Positions 34,060 to 42,837 are shown, numbered from the stretch's first letter. The stretch is DNA of 64,000 nucleotides from SIG672 sp045605765 (GCA_045605765.1 JAZUQQ010000030.1:1-64000), one strand, 5' to 3'. Notes: generated by a model from the sequence alone, not told the origin. A program made the numbers and translations.

Positions 34060-35310
34060 TTATTTTGCGGCGTATTCAACGGTAGCTTCCGTGAGCGCTT
34101 CGTTGCCGTCTTCTATCTTGATATTTTTATATTCATCGGCAGTTCCCATATATATTACGCTTGTAAGACCGTCGCAACCGTAAAACGCGCTATCCCCTAT
34201 CTCGGTCATTTTAGCAGAGAAGGTTATCTCACTGAGTGTTGAGCATCTCGAAAAAGCAAATGGTGCGAGGCTTGCTACGTTCATAGGAAGCGTGACTTTA
34301 TCAAAAGAGGCGCAACCCATAAAAGCAGAGGTGTCTATTTTGCTAAGTGCATCGGGAAGAGTCGGGAACAAAAGAGAGGTGCAACCTGCAAATGTGTTTT
34401 TGTTGATCGCAGTTACAGCGCTCGGAATATTGATGCTACTGAGCGAGGTACAGTTTGTAAAAGCGTACTGCGCGATCGTGTCGAGAGCTTCGTGAAGCTC
34501 TATAGACTCGATAGAGGTGCAGCCGTAAAAGGCGTAATCGTTTATGGACGTCACGCTGTCGGGAATTTCTACCGTTTTAAGCTTCGTGTAGTTCTTGAAA
34601 GCATTACGTGCGATAGCATCTACCTCTATTCCGTCGAAAATCGCGGGGATAACGATGTTTCCGTCGCCCGAGTAGTTGCTTCGTATAAACGTTATCGCGC
34701 CTGCTGCGTTGATCTCAAAGTAGGGCTCAAGTGCAGAGCAGGAAACGACTTTTCCTTCTTTTTCGGAAAAATGTGCATAGATCTGTTTCAGGAAATCCTT
34801 ACTATCGCTGAAATCGGAAATGTCGGAGAAGAGCTCTGCTGCTCTGTCGTAATTGCCTTTTTCAAAGCTATTTTTCGCCATCGCGTATTTTATCGGAGAT
34901 GTTAGAAGAAGCACCGCGCTTATTATAAAAGCGAGCGACAGTACGACCGCAAGAGTTATTTTGAGTGCCTTCTTTACCTTTTTCGGAGCAAACGCGCGTG
35001 ACTCGTCCTCGGCTCTCTCGCGCTCTTCAAGACGCTTTGCAAGATAATCGCAGGACTCTATCTGATCGGGCGTGTCCCTGTAAGTGCCGAGAGCAGAGAA
35101 GAGCTCTTTTGCCTCATAAAGATCACGTGGATAGAGCGCGATCTGCTTCTTATGAAGCGCCGAAAGATATATCTCGTCACGGTGCTCCTTTATATTGCTC
35201 TCGGAGAGAATATCTGCGCTTTTGCCGCATTTCGGGCAGACAGCGACGTTTTCGCTTTCATTTCGCGTTATAAATACGTTTTTACATTCGGTGCAGATGC
35301 ATATAGCCAT
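34060..35310 (-). CDS. Zinc-ribbon, membrane-spanning BspA-type leucine-rich-repeat protein
   Basis: The 416-residue protein starts with a zinc-ribbon-like segment with two CxxC pairs (CTECKNVF, CPKCGKSA). It then has a charged region, one transmembrane helix (about 120-142), a short TPR-like stretch (FEKGNYDRAAELF) and a C-terminal run of BspA-type LRR_5 repeats (AFKNYTKLKTVEIPDSVTSI, repeated about six times). The open frame extends further upstream, but GAGG precedes the ATG at 35310 and the promoter lies inside the extension. The layout fits a sensor or envelope protein with extracellular LRRs; its function is unknown. Confidence 0.82.
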   Translation of the reverse strand: MAICICTECKNVFITRNESENVAVCPKCGKSADILSESNIKEHRDEIYLSALHKKQIALYPRDLYEAKELFSALGTYRDTPDQIESCDYLAKRLEERERAEDESRAFAPKKVKKALKITLAVVLSLAFIISAVLLLTSPIKYAMAKNSFEKGNYDRAAELFSDISDFSDSKDFLKQIYAHFSEKEGKVVSCSALEPYFEINAAGAITFIRSNYSGDGNIVIPAIFDGIEVDAIARNAFKNYTKLKTVEIPDSVTSINDYAFYGCTSIESIELHEALDTIAQYAFTNCTSLSSINIPSAVTAINKNTFAGCTSLLFPTLPDALSKIDTSAFMGCASFDKVTLPMNVASLAPFAFSRCSTLSEITFSAKMTEIGDSAFYGCDGLTSVIYMGTADEYKNIKIEDGNEALTEATVEYAAK

Positions 35311-35344
35311 TTTAATTTCCTCAACGGTTGAACTGTTTAATCTT

Positions 35345-35373
35345 ATTATAATAGTATTGTCCGCCGTTGTCAA
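35345..35373 (-). promoter_or_regulatory. Promoter of the LRR protein gene
   Basis: On the minus strand TTGACA (35373-35368) and TATAAT (35350-35345) are 17 bp apart, just upstream of the chosen start. Confidence 0.8.
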
Positions 35374-35402
35374 GAATAAGCATAAAATGTTTACACTCGC
35401 AC

Positions 35403-35431
35403 TTGACTTTTCGAGTCTGTTAATGTAAAAT
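35403..35431 (+). promoter_or_regulatory. Promoter of the HD-hydrolase/QueH-Nudix unit
   Basis: TTGACT (35403-35408) and TAAAAT (35426-35431) are 17 bp apart, 29 bp before the start. Confidence 0.7.
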
Positions 35432-35460
35432 AACTGTAAGAATAAACATAGGAGCTGTTT

Positions 35461-36036
35461 ATGAAACCACGCGATTACATTGATTTTCTCGATATAATAG
35501 AAAAAAACAAATGTAATACAAGACATTCATGGACGTCGAGCGGACGTCGCGAAAGCGTTGCCGAGCACTCGTGGCGGCTTTCGGTAATGGCTATGCTTTG
35601 CGCCGACGAGTATCCCGAGCTCGATATAAATAAGGTTATAAAGATGTGCCTCGTTCACGATTTCGGTGAGGCTATAACCGGAGATATTCCGTCCTTTCTC
35701 AAAACCGATTCGCACGAAGAAAGGGAGGAGAAGGCGATAGCAGATCTCCTTGCAAAGCTTCCCGAATTTTACAGAAATGAGCTCGCCGAGCTTTTTGCAG
35801 AGATGAACGCACTTGAAACTCCCGAGGCAAAGCTCTATAAAGCGCTCGATAATATGGAAGCGGTCGTTTCGCACAACGAGGCACCGATCTCCACTTGGAT
35901 ACCCGATGAATACTGGATGAATCTCAGCTACGGCGAGGAAAACGCTCAGTGGTCACCTTGGACAAGGGCGCTTCGCGAGGAGCTGAAAAGAGATTCGATA
36001 AAGAAAATAGAAGAAAGCAAGAAAAATGAACGCTAA
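35461..36036 (+). CDS. HD-domain hydrolase, YfbR-like nucleotidase family
   Basis: The 191-residue protein carries the HD-domain metal residues in the order seen in YfbR-like 5'-deoxynucleotidases: TRHSWTSSGRRESVAEHSWR, then LVHDFGEAITGDIPSF, then an Asp in KALDNMEAV. These proteins dephosphorylate nucleoside monophosphates, though substrate range varies. Its last 11 bases overlap the start of the QueH-Nudix gene, so the two are translationally coupled. Confidence 0.85.
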   Translation: MKPRDYIDFLDIIEKNKCNTRHSWTSSGRRESVAEHSWRLSVMAMLCADEYPELDINKVIKMCLVHDFGEAITGDIPSFLKTDSHEEREEKAIADLLAKLPEFYRNELAELFAEMNALETPEAKLYKALDNMEAVVSHNEAPISTWIPDEYWMNLSYGEENAQWSPWTRALREELKRDSIKKIEESKKNER

Positions 36037-37177
36037 AATAAACTATCAAAAGGAGCTCGAAAGGCTTCTCCAAAATATTCCCGACGGTACGCGGCTCTTT
36101 CTTCACAGCTGTTGCGCGCCCTGTTCGTCCTACGTTATATCATATCTTGCAAATTACCTTGATATTACCGTCTTTTATTATAATCCTAATATAACCGAAA
36201 GACAGGAATATTTAAAACGCGCCGCAGAGCAGAAGCGCCTTATCGGTGAGATGCCGACAAAGCATAAGGTCGATTTTATTGAGGGGAGCTACGACGGAAA
36301 AATATTCTTTGATGCGGTAAAAGGATTTGAGGACTGCCGCGAGGGTACGGACAGATGCAAGATCTGTTACCGTCTGCGCCTTGAAGAGTCCGCAAAAAAG
36401 GCAAAAGAGCTTGGATACGACTATTTCTCAACCACTCTTACGATAAGTCCGCTCAAAAACGTGCAGGCGATAAATGAGATAGGAATAGAGCTTGCAGAAA
36501 AATACGGCGTAAGCTGGCTTCCTTCTGATTTTAAAAAGAACGAGGGTTATAAGAAGAGCATTGAGCTTTCAAAGCAGTATTCGCTTTATAGACAGGATTA
36601 CTGCGGTTGTATTTTCTCTAAAAATGCACGCTCGGCGGATAAGGATCTCTGCGAAAAAACTATTGGTACAACGACCGTCTTTGACGGCAAAATAATCAGA
36701 GTAAAGCGTGATGACGTTCTTCTTCCAAACGGAAGCGAAGCCTTTCGTGAAGTAGTGGAGCACAATGGTGGAGTTTGTGTAGCACCGATTACCAGAGATA
36801 ATAAGCTCGTGTTCGTCCGTCAGTTCCGCTATCCGTATAAGGAAGTAATATTGGAGCTTCCCGCAGGTAAGCTTGAAAAGGGAGAGGATCCAAGAAGCGC
36901 GGGGTTCCGTGAGCTCTCTGAGGAAACCGGTTATATCGCAGAGGATATTAAGGATCTCGGTATCCTGTATCCCACGCCCGGCTACTGCGGAGAGAAGATA
37001 TATATGTATTTTGCGGATTCTCTTGAAAAAGGAAATCAACATCTCGATAACGACGAGTTTTTGTCAATTGAAGAGATACCGCTTGATAAGGCTGTCCAAA
37101 TGGTTATGAGCGGTGAGATAAGAGATGCAAAAACTCAAGTTGCTGTACTTAAATTGGCGAGAATAAAAGGTATTTAA
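36026..37177 (+). CDS. queH: QueH epoxyqueuosine reductase fused to a Nudix ADP-sugar pyrophosphatase
   Basis: Residues 1 to about 203 are QueH: LHSCCAPCSSY, FYYNPNITERQEY, DRCKICYRLRLEE and YRQDYCGCIFS hold the conserved Cys pairs for the FeS and diiron centre. QueH reduces epoxyqueuosine to queuosine in tRNA. From about 210 a complete ADP-ribose pyrophosphatase-type Nudix domain follows (TTTVFDGKIIRV, PNGSEAFREVVEHNGG, then the Nudix box GKLEKGEDPRSAGFRELSEE). Both halves appear intact with a short linker, no stop and no start codon that would separate them. The upstream HD nucleotidase overlaps by 11 bases. Confidence 0.9.
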   Translation: MNAKINYQKELERLLQNIPDGTRLFLHSCCAPCSSYVISYLANYLDITVFYYNPNITERQEYLKRAAEQKRLIGEMPTKHKVDFIEGSYDGKIFFDAVKGFEDCREGTDRCKICYRLRLEESAKKAKELGYDYFSTTLTISPLKNVQAINEIGIELAEKYGVSWLPSDFKKNEGYKKSIELSKQYSLYRQDYCGCIFSKNARSADKDLCEKTIGTTTVFDGKIIRVKRDDVLLPNGSEAFREVVEHNGGVCVAPITRDNKLVFVRQFRYPYKEVILELPAGKLEKGEDPRSAGFRELSEETGYIAEDIKDLGILYPTPGYCGEKIYMYFADSLEKGNQHLDNDEFLSIEEIPLDKAVQMVMSGEIRDAKTQVAVLKLARIKGI

Positions 37178-37181
37178 AAGA

Positions 37182-37212
37182 AAAAATCCAAGCAAATGCT
37201 TGGATTTTTTTG
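37182..37212 (+). terminator. Bidirectional terminator between queH-nudix and glnA
   Basis: AAAATCCAAGC pairs with GCTTGGATTTT around AAAT, with T-runs in both directions. Confidence 0.88.
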
Positions 37213-37221
37213 TACAATATC

Positions 37222-38646
37222 TCAAAGATTGTAATACCTGTCGAATTCGGCGGGATGGGGGATCTTGGCAAGCTCGGCACATTCACCGCGCTTATTCTTA
37301 ATGAAATTATTGATAAGCTCTTCGGGGAATACACCGCCTGCGGTAAGATAATCGTGATCTGCTTCCAGTGCGGAAAGTGCCTCATCAAGAGATGTGGGAA
37401 GGTGATGAAGCTTTGCTTTTTCCTCGTCACTAAGGTGATACAGATTGACGTCATAGGGTCCCCATCCGTTTGCGTGAGGGTCTATCTTGTTCTTTATACC
37501 GTCAAGACCTGCCATAAGAATTGCCGCGTAGCAGAAATAAGGATTGCAGGTAGCATCGGGATTTCTGAGTTCAAAGCGACGCTTGTCGGGCGTTTTTGCG
37601 TATGCGGGGATACGAATGACCGCACTTCTGTTAGAGGTTGCGTATCCGACGGTAACGGGAGCTTCAAATCCGGGAACAAGACGCTTAAATGAGTTTGTGC
37701 TCGGGTTTGTTATAGCGCAAAGGGAAGCGATGTGTTTGAGTAGACCGCCCATAAAATAGTGTGCTGTTTCGCTGAGATGTGCGTATCCGTTGTCGTCCGA
37801 GAATACAGGCTCTCCGTTTTTGAGCAGAAGCATATGAACGTGCATTCCACTTCCTGCCTCGCCGTAGATCGGCTTGGGCATAAAGGTCGCACTCTTTCCG
37901 TATTTGAGAGCGGTGTTGTGAATGATATATTTTATCATCATGGTAGCGTCTGCCATGTGTACGACCTCGCCGAGATCGGGTTCGATCTCAAACTGACCGG
38001 AAGCGGCAACCTCTGGATGGTGATAGTTTATTTCAATTCCTGCATCCTTCATATGCAGGCACATTTCGCTTCGACATTCGTAAGAAACGTCAAAGGGCTT
38101 TGCTATGTGATAGTTCTTCTGCTTGGGAACGATAACGCCTTTTCCGTCAACTGCGCTATTCCAGTAAGACTGCTTTGCGTCTACGGAAGCACCGATGTAG
38201 TTGGGCTCTACGCCCCATGTAACATCGTCAAAAAGATAGAATTCAAATTCGGGAAGGATTTTCATCGTGTCGGCAACACCGCTGTCTTTCATATACTGAA
38301 CGGCTGCTCGTATGATATTACGCGGATACTGTGCCAGGGGACGGTTTTCGGGGGTATCGATTATCATTGCGTTACCCGTCATAGACAGAGTGGGAATCTC
38401 ACAGAACGGGTCGATAAGTGCGGTGTCGGGATCGGGAATAAATACCATATCACTTTTCTCAACTACCGCATAACCGTAGTTGGAAGCATCAAATCCAATT
38501 CCGTTTTTCATGGTACTTTCAGAAAAATTTTCGGCAGGTATAGTAACGTGTCTGTACTGACCGTTAATATCGACCATCTTAAAGTCGATCATTTTTATAC
38601 CTTTTTCTTCAATAAGTGCTAAGATGTCCTTTACTTTTTTTGACAT
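37222..38646 (-). CDS. glnA: Glutamine synthetase type I
   Basis: The enzyme forms glutamine from glutamate, ammonia and ATP. The 474-residue protein shows ILPEFEFYLFD, the GEAGSGMHVHMLLLKNG ATP/metal region, the NSFKRLVPGFEAP loop and FELRNPDATCNPY. NLYHLSDEE stands where many GSI enzymes have the adenylylation loop NLYDLP; whether it is adenylylated is unclear. A strong GGAGGAG precedes the ATG. Confidence 0.95.
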   Translation of the reverse strand: MSKKVKDILALIEEKGIKMIDFKMVDINGQYRHVTIPAENFSESTMKNGIGFDASNYGYAVVEKSDMVFIPDPDTALIDPFCEIPTLSMTGNAMIIDTPENRPLAQYPRNIIRAAVQYMKDSGVADTMKILPEFEFYLFDDVTWGVEPNYIGASVDAKQSYWNSAVDGKGVIVPKQKNYHIAKPFDVSYECRSEMCLHMKDAGIEINYHHPEVAASGQFEIEPDLGEVVHMADATMMIKYIIHNTALKYGKSATFMPKPIYGEAGSGMHVHMLLLKNGEPVFSDDNGYAHLSETAHYFMGGLLKHIASLCAITNPSTNSFKRLVPGFEAPVTVGYATSNRSAVIRIPAYAKTPDKRRFELRNPDATCNPYFCYAAILMAGLDGIKNKIDPHANGWGPYDVNLYHLSDEEKAKLHHLPTSLDEALSALEADHDYLTAGGVFPEELINNFIKNKRGECAELAKIPHPAEFDRYYNL

Positions 38647-38674
38647 ATTGCTCCTCCTAAATTAAGATATGAAA

Positions 38675-38703
38675 ATTATAGCAGATTTTTTTATATTAGT
38701 CAA
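38675..38703 (-). promoter_or_regulatory. Promoter of glnA
   Basis: On the minus strand TTGACT (38703-38698) and TATAAT (38680-38675) are 17 bp apart, about 28 bp upstream of the start. Confidence 0.8.
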
Positions 38704-38795
38704 TACAAAATACTAAATAACTATTGAAATCAACAGATTTTTTGATATAATAAGAGTTAATATAGCAAAATCATTTACACAAAGAATGAAGAATT

Positions 38796-39211
38796 ATGGC
38801 TTGGATAGATGCTATGCTTTCAGCATTTTTGCGCGACTTACATCTATTCTTGCCAAGTGCGGTATTAAAAAAACAGATTTCGATATGGCAACTGCAATTC
38901 GTACTATCGACGTATTGCTGTTTTCTTGGAATATGGTACTTGTTGTCGGTTAGCAGTCTACTATTACCCAAATCAAGCCGATGTGGCTTTTATTTTCCAT
39001 TCTGTCTGGATTTGCAGCGGGTACCTTATGGCTTTGCTATTATTATGGCTTTGGACACGGGCTTGTCAGCGTTGTCCGATAGATAAGCTCAGCATCCCTG
39101 TCGATCGTGGCATTTTCTTATATAGTTTTTAGGGAAAAACTCTTCAAAAAAGCTATCCTTGGATCGGGACTAATGATCGCAGGTAAGTTACTTATGGCAT
39201 TCTTTAAGTGA
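38796..39211 (+). pseudogene. Decayed EamA-family (DMT) transporter
   Basis: Reading with one frameshift near 38827 restores an EamA half-transporter of about 140 residues. It starts MAWIDAMLSAF, then in the next frame ARLTSILAKCGIKKTDFDM and MWLLFSILSGFAAGTLW, and ends AILGSGLMIAG...AFFK. The frame is broken by TAG at 38951 and TAG at 39080. A promoter-like TTGAAA-16-TATAAT remains at 38724-38751. The 96-residue open frame over the same bases is an artefact of the shift. It is not expected to make a working transporter. Confidence 0.82.
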
Positions 39212-39301
39212 GAAGTAGGTTTTTGTGGCGAAGTATCGAAATATACCTCCTATCAATTTTACGCTTAAAGAGCTCCTAACGAATATTAAAGGAGAAAACA
39301 T

Positions 39302-39973
39302 ATGAAAAAAGTAAATATATTTCTTTTTGGCAAGAAATACGAAGTGCCCGAAAATCTTACCATTATGACGGCAATGGAATATGTGGGATATCAGCTCGTA
39401 CGCGGATGCGGATGCAGAAACGGTTTCTGCGGAGCTTGTGCGACCATTTACCGTATTAAGGGCGACAGGGAACTGCACGCCTGCCTGGCTTGTCAGACCA
39501 AGGTTGAGAACAATATGTATATTGCTACGCTGCCTTTCTTCCCCCTGGTTAAGCAGGTGTATGATATTGAAAAGATTCCCGTAAATGAAACGGTTATGAT
39601 GCAGCTTTATCCCGAAATTTACGCTTGCATCCGTTGTAATGCTTGTACCAAGATATGCACACAGGGACTTAACGTTATGCAGTACATAGCTTACGCGCAG
39701 CGCGGAGATTTCGAAAAATGTGCAGAGAAATCCTTTGAATGTGTAATGTGCGGAGTTTGTTCGTCAAGATGCCCCGCAGGCATTTCTCATGCTCAGGTTG
39801 CAATGCTTGCAAGAAGGATCAACGGTAAATATCTCGCTCCCGGTTGCGGTCATCTCGAAGATCGTGTTAAAGAAATCAAAGGCGGTACTTTTAACGAACT
39901 TATTGAGGCTCTTATGCAAAAGCCTATCGAAGAAATGAAAGAGCTATATAATAACCGCGATATCGAAAAGTAA
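39302..39973 (+). CDS. Fumarate reductase/succinate dehydrogenase-like iron-sulfur subunit
   Basis: The 223-residue protein has an N-terminal [2Fe-2S] ferredoxin domain (CGCRNGFCGAC, then CLAC) and two C-terminal cysteine clusters (CIRCNACTKIC and CVMCGVCSSRCP), the domain order of FrdB/SdhB. AAAGGAG precedes the ATG. The flavoprotein partner starts 13 bp after its stop. There is no FrdC/FrdD-like cytochrome gene, so the electron donor is unclear. Confidence 0.87.
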   Translation: MKKVNIFLFGKKYEVPENLTIMTAMEYVGYQLVRGCGCRNGFCGACATIYRIKGDRELHACLACQTKVENNMYIATLPFFPLVKQVYDIEKIPVNETVMMQLYPEIYACIRCNACTKICTQGLNVMQYIAYAQRGDFEKCAEKSFECVMCGVCSSRCPAGISHAQVAMLARRINGKYLAPGCGHLEDRVKEIKGGTFNELIEALMQKPIEEMKELYNNRDIEK

Positions 39974-39986
39974 GGAGGACGCAAAA

Positions 39987-41591
39987 ATGTATTCAGAACA
40001 GTTTAGAAAATCCCTTGCGCTTGTTGAAGCGTCAAGAGAAAAAAATATTGCTCTTGATCCTGTGCGTATGACGGCTGAGCAAAAGGAAAACGTCCTTGCA
40101 ACCTTCCATCCTGACTATAAAATAGATGAGTTTTCGGTTCTTAAAATAGGACCTAATAAGGGAGATAAAGTACCGAAAGAGCTTGCGGAAATCCTACAAG
40201 CACATAGCCGTATTACTGCGGATTGTTTGTGCCTCGAAAAACCTGATTACGAGACCGACATTCTTGTTATTGGCGGCGGCGGTGCAGGTGCGTGTGCGGC
40301 TATTGAGGCTCACAGCGCAGGTGCTGATGTTATGGTTGTCACCAAGCTTCGTATGGGTGATGCCAATACGATGATGGCTGAGGGCGGAATTCAAGCAGCT
40401 GATAAGCCTAACGACTCTCCCGTAATTCATTTTGTTGATGCTTTTGGCGGCGGTCATTTTGCGGCAAAGAGAGAGCTTCTTTCGAAACTTGTTTGTGACG
40501 CTCCTGAGGCAATTCAATGGCTCTCGAACCTTGGCGTTGAATTCGACAAGGAAACTGACGGAACGATGATAACCACCCACGGCGGCGGTACCTCACGTAA
40601 GCGTGTGCACGCGGCAAAGGACTACTCGGGTGCAGAGATAATGAGAACTCTTCGTGATGAGGTGTTTAATCGTAATATTCCCATAATTGATTTTACGGCG
40701 GCAATCGAGCTTATCCTTGACGAAAACGGAAATGCGGCGGGCGCAGTTCTTATGAATATGGAAACCAAGGAATTGCTAGTCGCAAAGGCTAAAACCGTAA
40801 TTATCGCAACCGGAGGGTCGGGAAGAATGCATTACCAAGGTTTTCCTACATCCAACCACTACGGCGCAACTGCCGACGGTCTTGTTCTGGGATACCGCGC
40901 AGGCGCAAAGCTTCTTTATGCTGAAACACTTCAATATCATCCTACCGGTGTTGCGTTCCCCGAGCAGATATTCGGCTCGCTTGTAACCGAGAAGGTTCGT
41001 TCTCTCGGCGCAAAGCTTGTCAACAAGAACGGCGAAGTCTTTGTGCATCCCCTTGAAACCCGTGACGTAACTGCGGCTTCGATCATACGTGAGTGCACTG
41101 AGCGAAATAACGGCATTAATTGCGAAAACGGAAAGGGCGTTTGGCTCGATACTCCTATGATCGAGAAGATCGGCGGCGAGGGAACTATCATTAAGAGAAT
41201 TCCCGCAATGTGGCGAATGTTTGAAAGGTACGGCATAGATATTCGCAAGGAACCTATTCTCGTTTATCCCACGCTTCACTATCAGAATGGCGGTCTTGAC
41301 ATTACAGAGGATTGTATGACAACTAATATTAAGAATTTATTTGTTGCGGGTGAGGCTGTAGGTGGCATTCACGGTAAGAACAGACTTATGGGAAACTCTC
41401 TTCTTGATATCATTGTCTTTGGCAGAAGTGCAGGCAAGAATGCTGCCGCAAAGGCTAAGAACACAAAGATTGGTAAGCTCACGCTCGCTCATATTGAGAA
41501 ATTTGAGAAAGAAATTGCAAATGCAGGCATTAAAACCGATGCCGTTTCACCAAAGCTTCTTCCCAATTACACAAACCAAAAGAACATATAA
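39987..41591 (+). CDS. Fumarate reductase/succinate dehydrogenase-like flavoprotein subunit
   Basis: The 534-residue protein has the FAD-binding GGGGAGACAAIEA, the MAEGGIQAA motif, substrate-site TTHGGGTSRKR, an HPTG motif and the C-terminal FAD region GNSLLDIIVFGRSAG. The canonical HYxMGG motif reads HYQNGG, and about 90 extra N-terminal residues precede the Rossmann motif. It may reduce fumarate or a related enoate rather than act as a classical SdhA. It is operonic with the FeS subunit and a small membrane protein. Confidence 0.87.
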   Translation: MYSEQFRKSLALVEASREKNIALDPVRMTAEQKENVLATFHPDYKIDEFSVLKIGPNKGDKVPKELAEILQAHSRITADCLCLEKPDYETDILVIGGGGAGACAAIEAHSAGADVMVVTKLRMGDANTMMAEGGIQAADKPNDSPVIHFVDAFGGGHFAAKRELLSKLVCDAPEAIQWLSNLGVEFDKETDGTMITTHGGGTSRKRVHAAKDYSGAEIMRTLRDEVFNRNIPIIDFTAAIELILDENGNAAGAVLMNMETKELLVAKAKTVIIATGGSGRMHYQGFPTSNHYGATADGLVLGYRAGAKLLYAETLQYHPTGVAFPEQIFGSLVTEKVRSLGAKLVNKNGEVFVHPLETRDVTAASIIRECTERNNGINCENGKGVWLDTPMIEKIGGEGTIIKRIPAMWRMFERYGIDIRKEPILVYPTLHYQNGGLDITEDCMTTNIKNLFVAGEAVGGIHGKNRLMGNSLLDIIVFGRSAGKNAAAKAKNTKIGKLTLAHIEKFEKEIANAGIKTDAVSPKLLPNYTNQKNI

Positions 41592-41609
41592 TTAAGGAGT
41601 TTTTAAATT

Positions 41610-41930
41610 ATGGAGCTTATAGTTGATCTTTTTGAAGCGCTAACAATATTCTGCTTTGGACTTTCATGGCCTATTTCTATTCGTAAATCTTATATTTCAA
41701 GAACTGCAAAGGGAAAGAGCCTCTTTTTTGAAGTCTTCCTTCTCATCGGTTATGCTTTCGGTATTGCACGCAAGTTAATACAGGTGATCGTTATGGGAAG
41801 CAGCGGATTCATCTTCTTCCTCAGCTTTTTCTTCTACGTTTTCAACTTTATCGAAATTTCGATTGACGTTGCGCTTTATTTCCGCAACACGAAGCTTGAT
41901 AAAGCAAGAGATGAGGGTAAGGTGGTTTGA
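41610..41930 (+). CDS. Small three-helix membrane protein, PQ-loop/SemiSWEET-like
   Basis: The 106-residue protein has three predicted membrane helices. The segment FGLSWPISIRKSYISRTAKG followed by KSLFFE resembles the first helix and loop of PQ-loop (SemiSWEET-type) proteins. It starts 18 bp after the flavoprotein gene behind AAGGAG and ends before a terminator, so it belongs to the same operon. It is too small and wrong in type to be a heme-binding FrdC. Its link to the reductase (anchor or substrate entry) is inference. Confidence 0.65.
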   Translation: MELIVDLFEALTIFCFGLSWPISIRKSYISRTAKGKSLFFEVFLLIGYAFGIARKLIQVIVMGSSGFIFFLSFFFYVFNFIEISIDVALYFRNTKLDKARDEGKVV

Positions 41931-41950
41931 TTTGCATTTGTCGCAAAAAT

Positions 41951-41984
41951 AAGAGGCTTCGTTTAAAAAGTGAAGCCTCTTTTG
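41951..41984 (+). terminator. Bidirectional terminator after the frd-like operon
   Basis: AAGAGGCTTC pairs perfectly with GAAGCCTCTT and is T-rich on both outer sides. Confidence 0.85.
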
Positions 41985-41985
41985 A

Positions 41986-42510
41986 TTATATTCCGTAAGT
42001 TCCCGTTATTGGATCTTTGAAAATGTCAATTTCAGGTGTTTTAAAGGTGAAAATAATAAAGAGCAGAGCAACAATGCAAAGCGTTAAGAAAGCAAGTTTA
42101 GGTAACCTACAATGCGTTTTATTAGCATTAAAGAGCCGTGTCTCATAAATATATGAAATCGCAGCAGAAATAAAGAAAATTGCGATGTTGATCCAGTCGG
42201 GGGAGTGTCCGATTATGCCGTTGTAGGTGTAAAATATTACTGGAATCAGAATAAGTCCTAGAATAATTCCGCGTAGTTTGACGCACCAAAAATCTTCTTG
42301 AGCCTTGAAGAAAAAGCGTTGTACGATGGCATAAATTAACATCGGCCAAAATAGTAGCTTCATATGTTCCCAAGTTGATTCGTTCACGCCGGAAAACGGA
42401 GATACCCACACCGCCTCTCCAAGCCAGTCGTATAAAAAATGTAGCAGAGTTCCGCCCAGTGAAGTCACAGCAAATCCCATCAGTTGCCAAAATCCAATTG
42501 AACGTTTCAT
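41986..42510 (-). CDS. Integral membrane protein, DUF6512-like
   Basis: The 174-residue protein has five or six membrane helices and the conserved-looking stretch SPFSGVNESTWEHMKLLFWP seen in a small family of uncharacterised clostridial membrane proteins (DUF6512, from memory). I chose the ATG at 42510, preceded by GGCGG, over an in-frame ATG 13 codons upstream. No function is assigned. The upstream intergenic region holds an insertion-sequence remnant. Confidence 0.7.
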   Translation of the reverse strand: MKRSIGFWQLMGFAVTSLGGTLLHFLYDWLGEAVWVSPFSGVNESTWEHMKLLFWPMLIYAIVQRFFFKAQEDFWCVKLRGIILGLILIPVIFYTYNGIIGHSPDWINIAIFFISAAISYIYETRLFNANKTHCRLPKLAFLTLCIVALLFIIFTFKTPEIDIFKDPITGTYGI

Positions 42511-42582
42511 AAAACCGCCTATAAAACCTTTATACGATAGTATATGCAATCAACTGATTTTCTATAACATAAATATATACGT

Positions 42583-42796
42583 TTATTTCGGTGTAAACAC
42601 TATGTGGTACTTGCAATTCCAACTTGTATGTGCTAAACTATTATTGTCTATGGTCACTTTTTTCATAGATAAATCCTCCAAATATGTTTTTTAGTTTGAC
42701 TGGCAGGTCTTTCTAATTATATCATATTTGGAGGATTTTTTCTCATCGGTTAACTTCTACTGAACCACGCCACTATGGCGTGGTTTTCGGGATACG
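42583..42796 (-). mobile_element. IS200/IS605-type left-end remnant with 27-codon tnpA fragment
   Basis: On the minus strand an ATG at 42666, behind GGAGG, starts MKKVTIDNNSLAHTSWNCKY. The next seven codons (HIVFTPK) complete the N-terminus typical of IS200-type TnpA transposases, and the frame stops at 42583 after 27 codons. Upstream, a 16-bp perfect stem (42671-42686 with 42723-42738) encloses the Shine-Dalgarno sequence, as in IS200 leaders. A 9-bp hairpin, AACCACGCC/GGCGTGGTT (42763-42785), fits the subterminal left-end palindrome. The rest of the transposase and the right end are missing. Confidence 0.78.
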
Positions 42797-42798
42797 AT

Positions 42799-42832
42799 AA
42801 AAAACGCAGTCGCGTAAACGACTGCGTTTTCT
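42799..42832 (-). terminator. Terminator of gpmI
   Basis: AAAACGCAGTCG pairs perfectly with CGACTGCGTTTT; on the minus strand a T-run follows. Confidence 0.88.
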
Positions 42833-42837
42833 GATAT

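Noticed and set aside
37759..38622. 287-residue open frame antisense to glnA
   Set aside because: It is a codon-bias shadow; glnA on the other strand is unambiguous.
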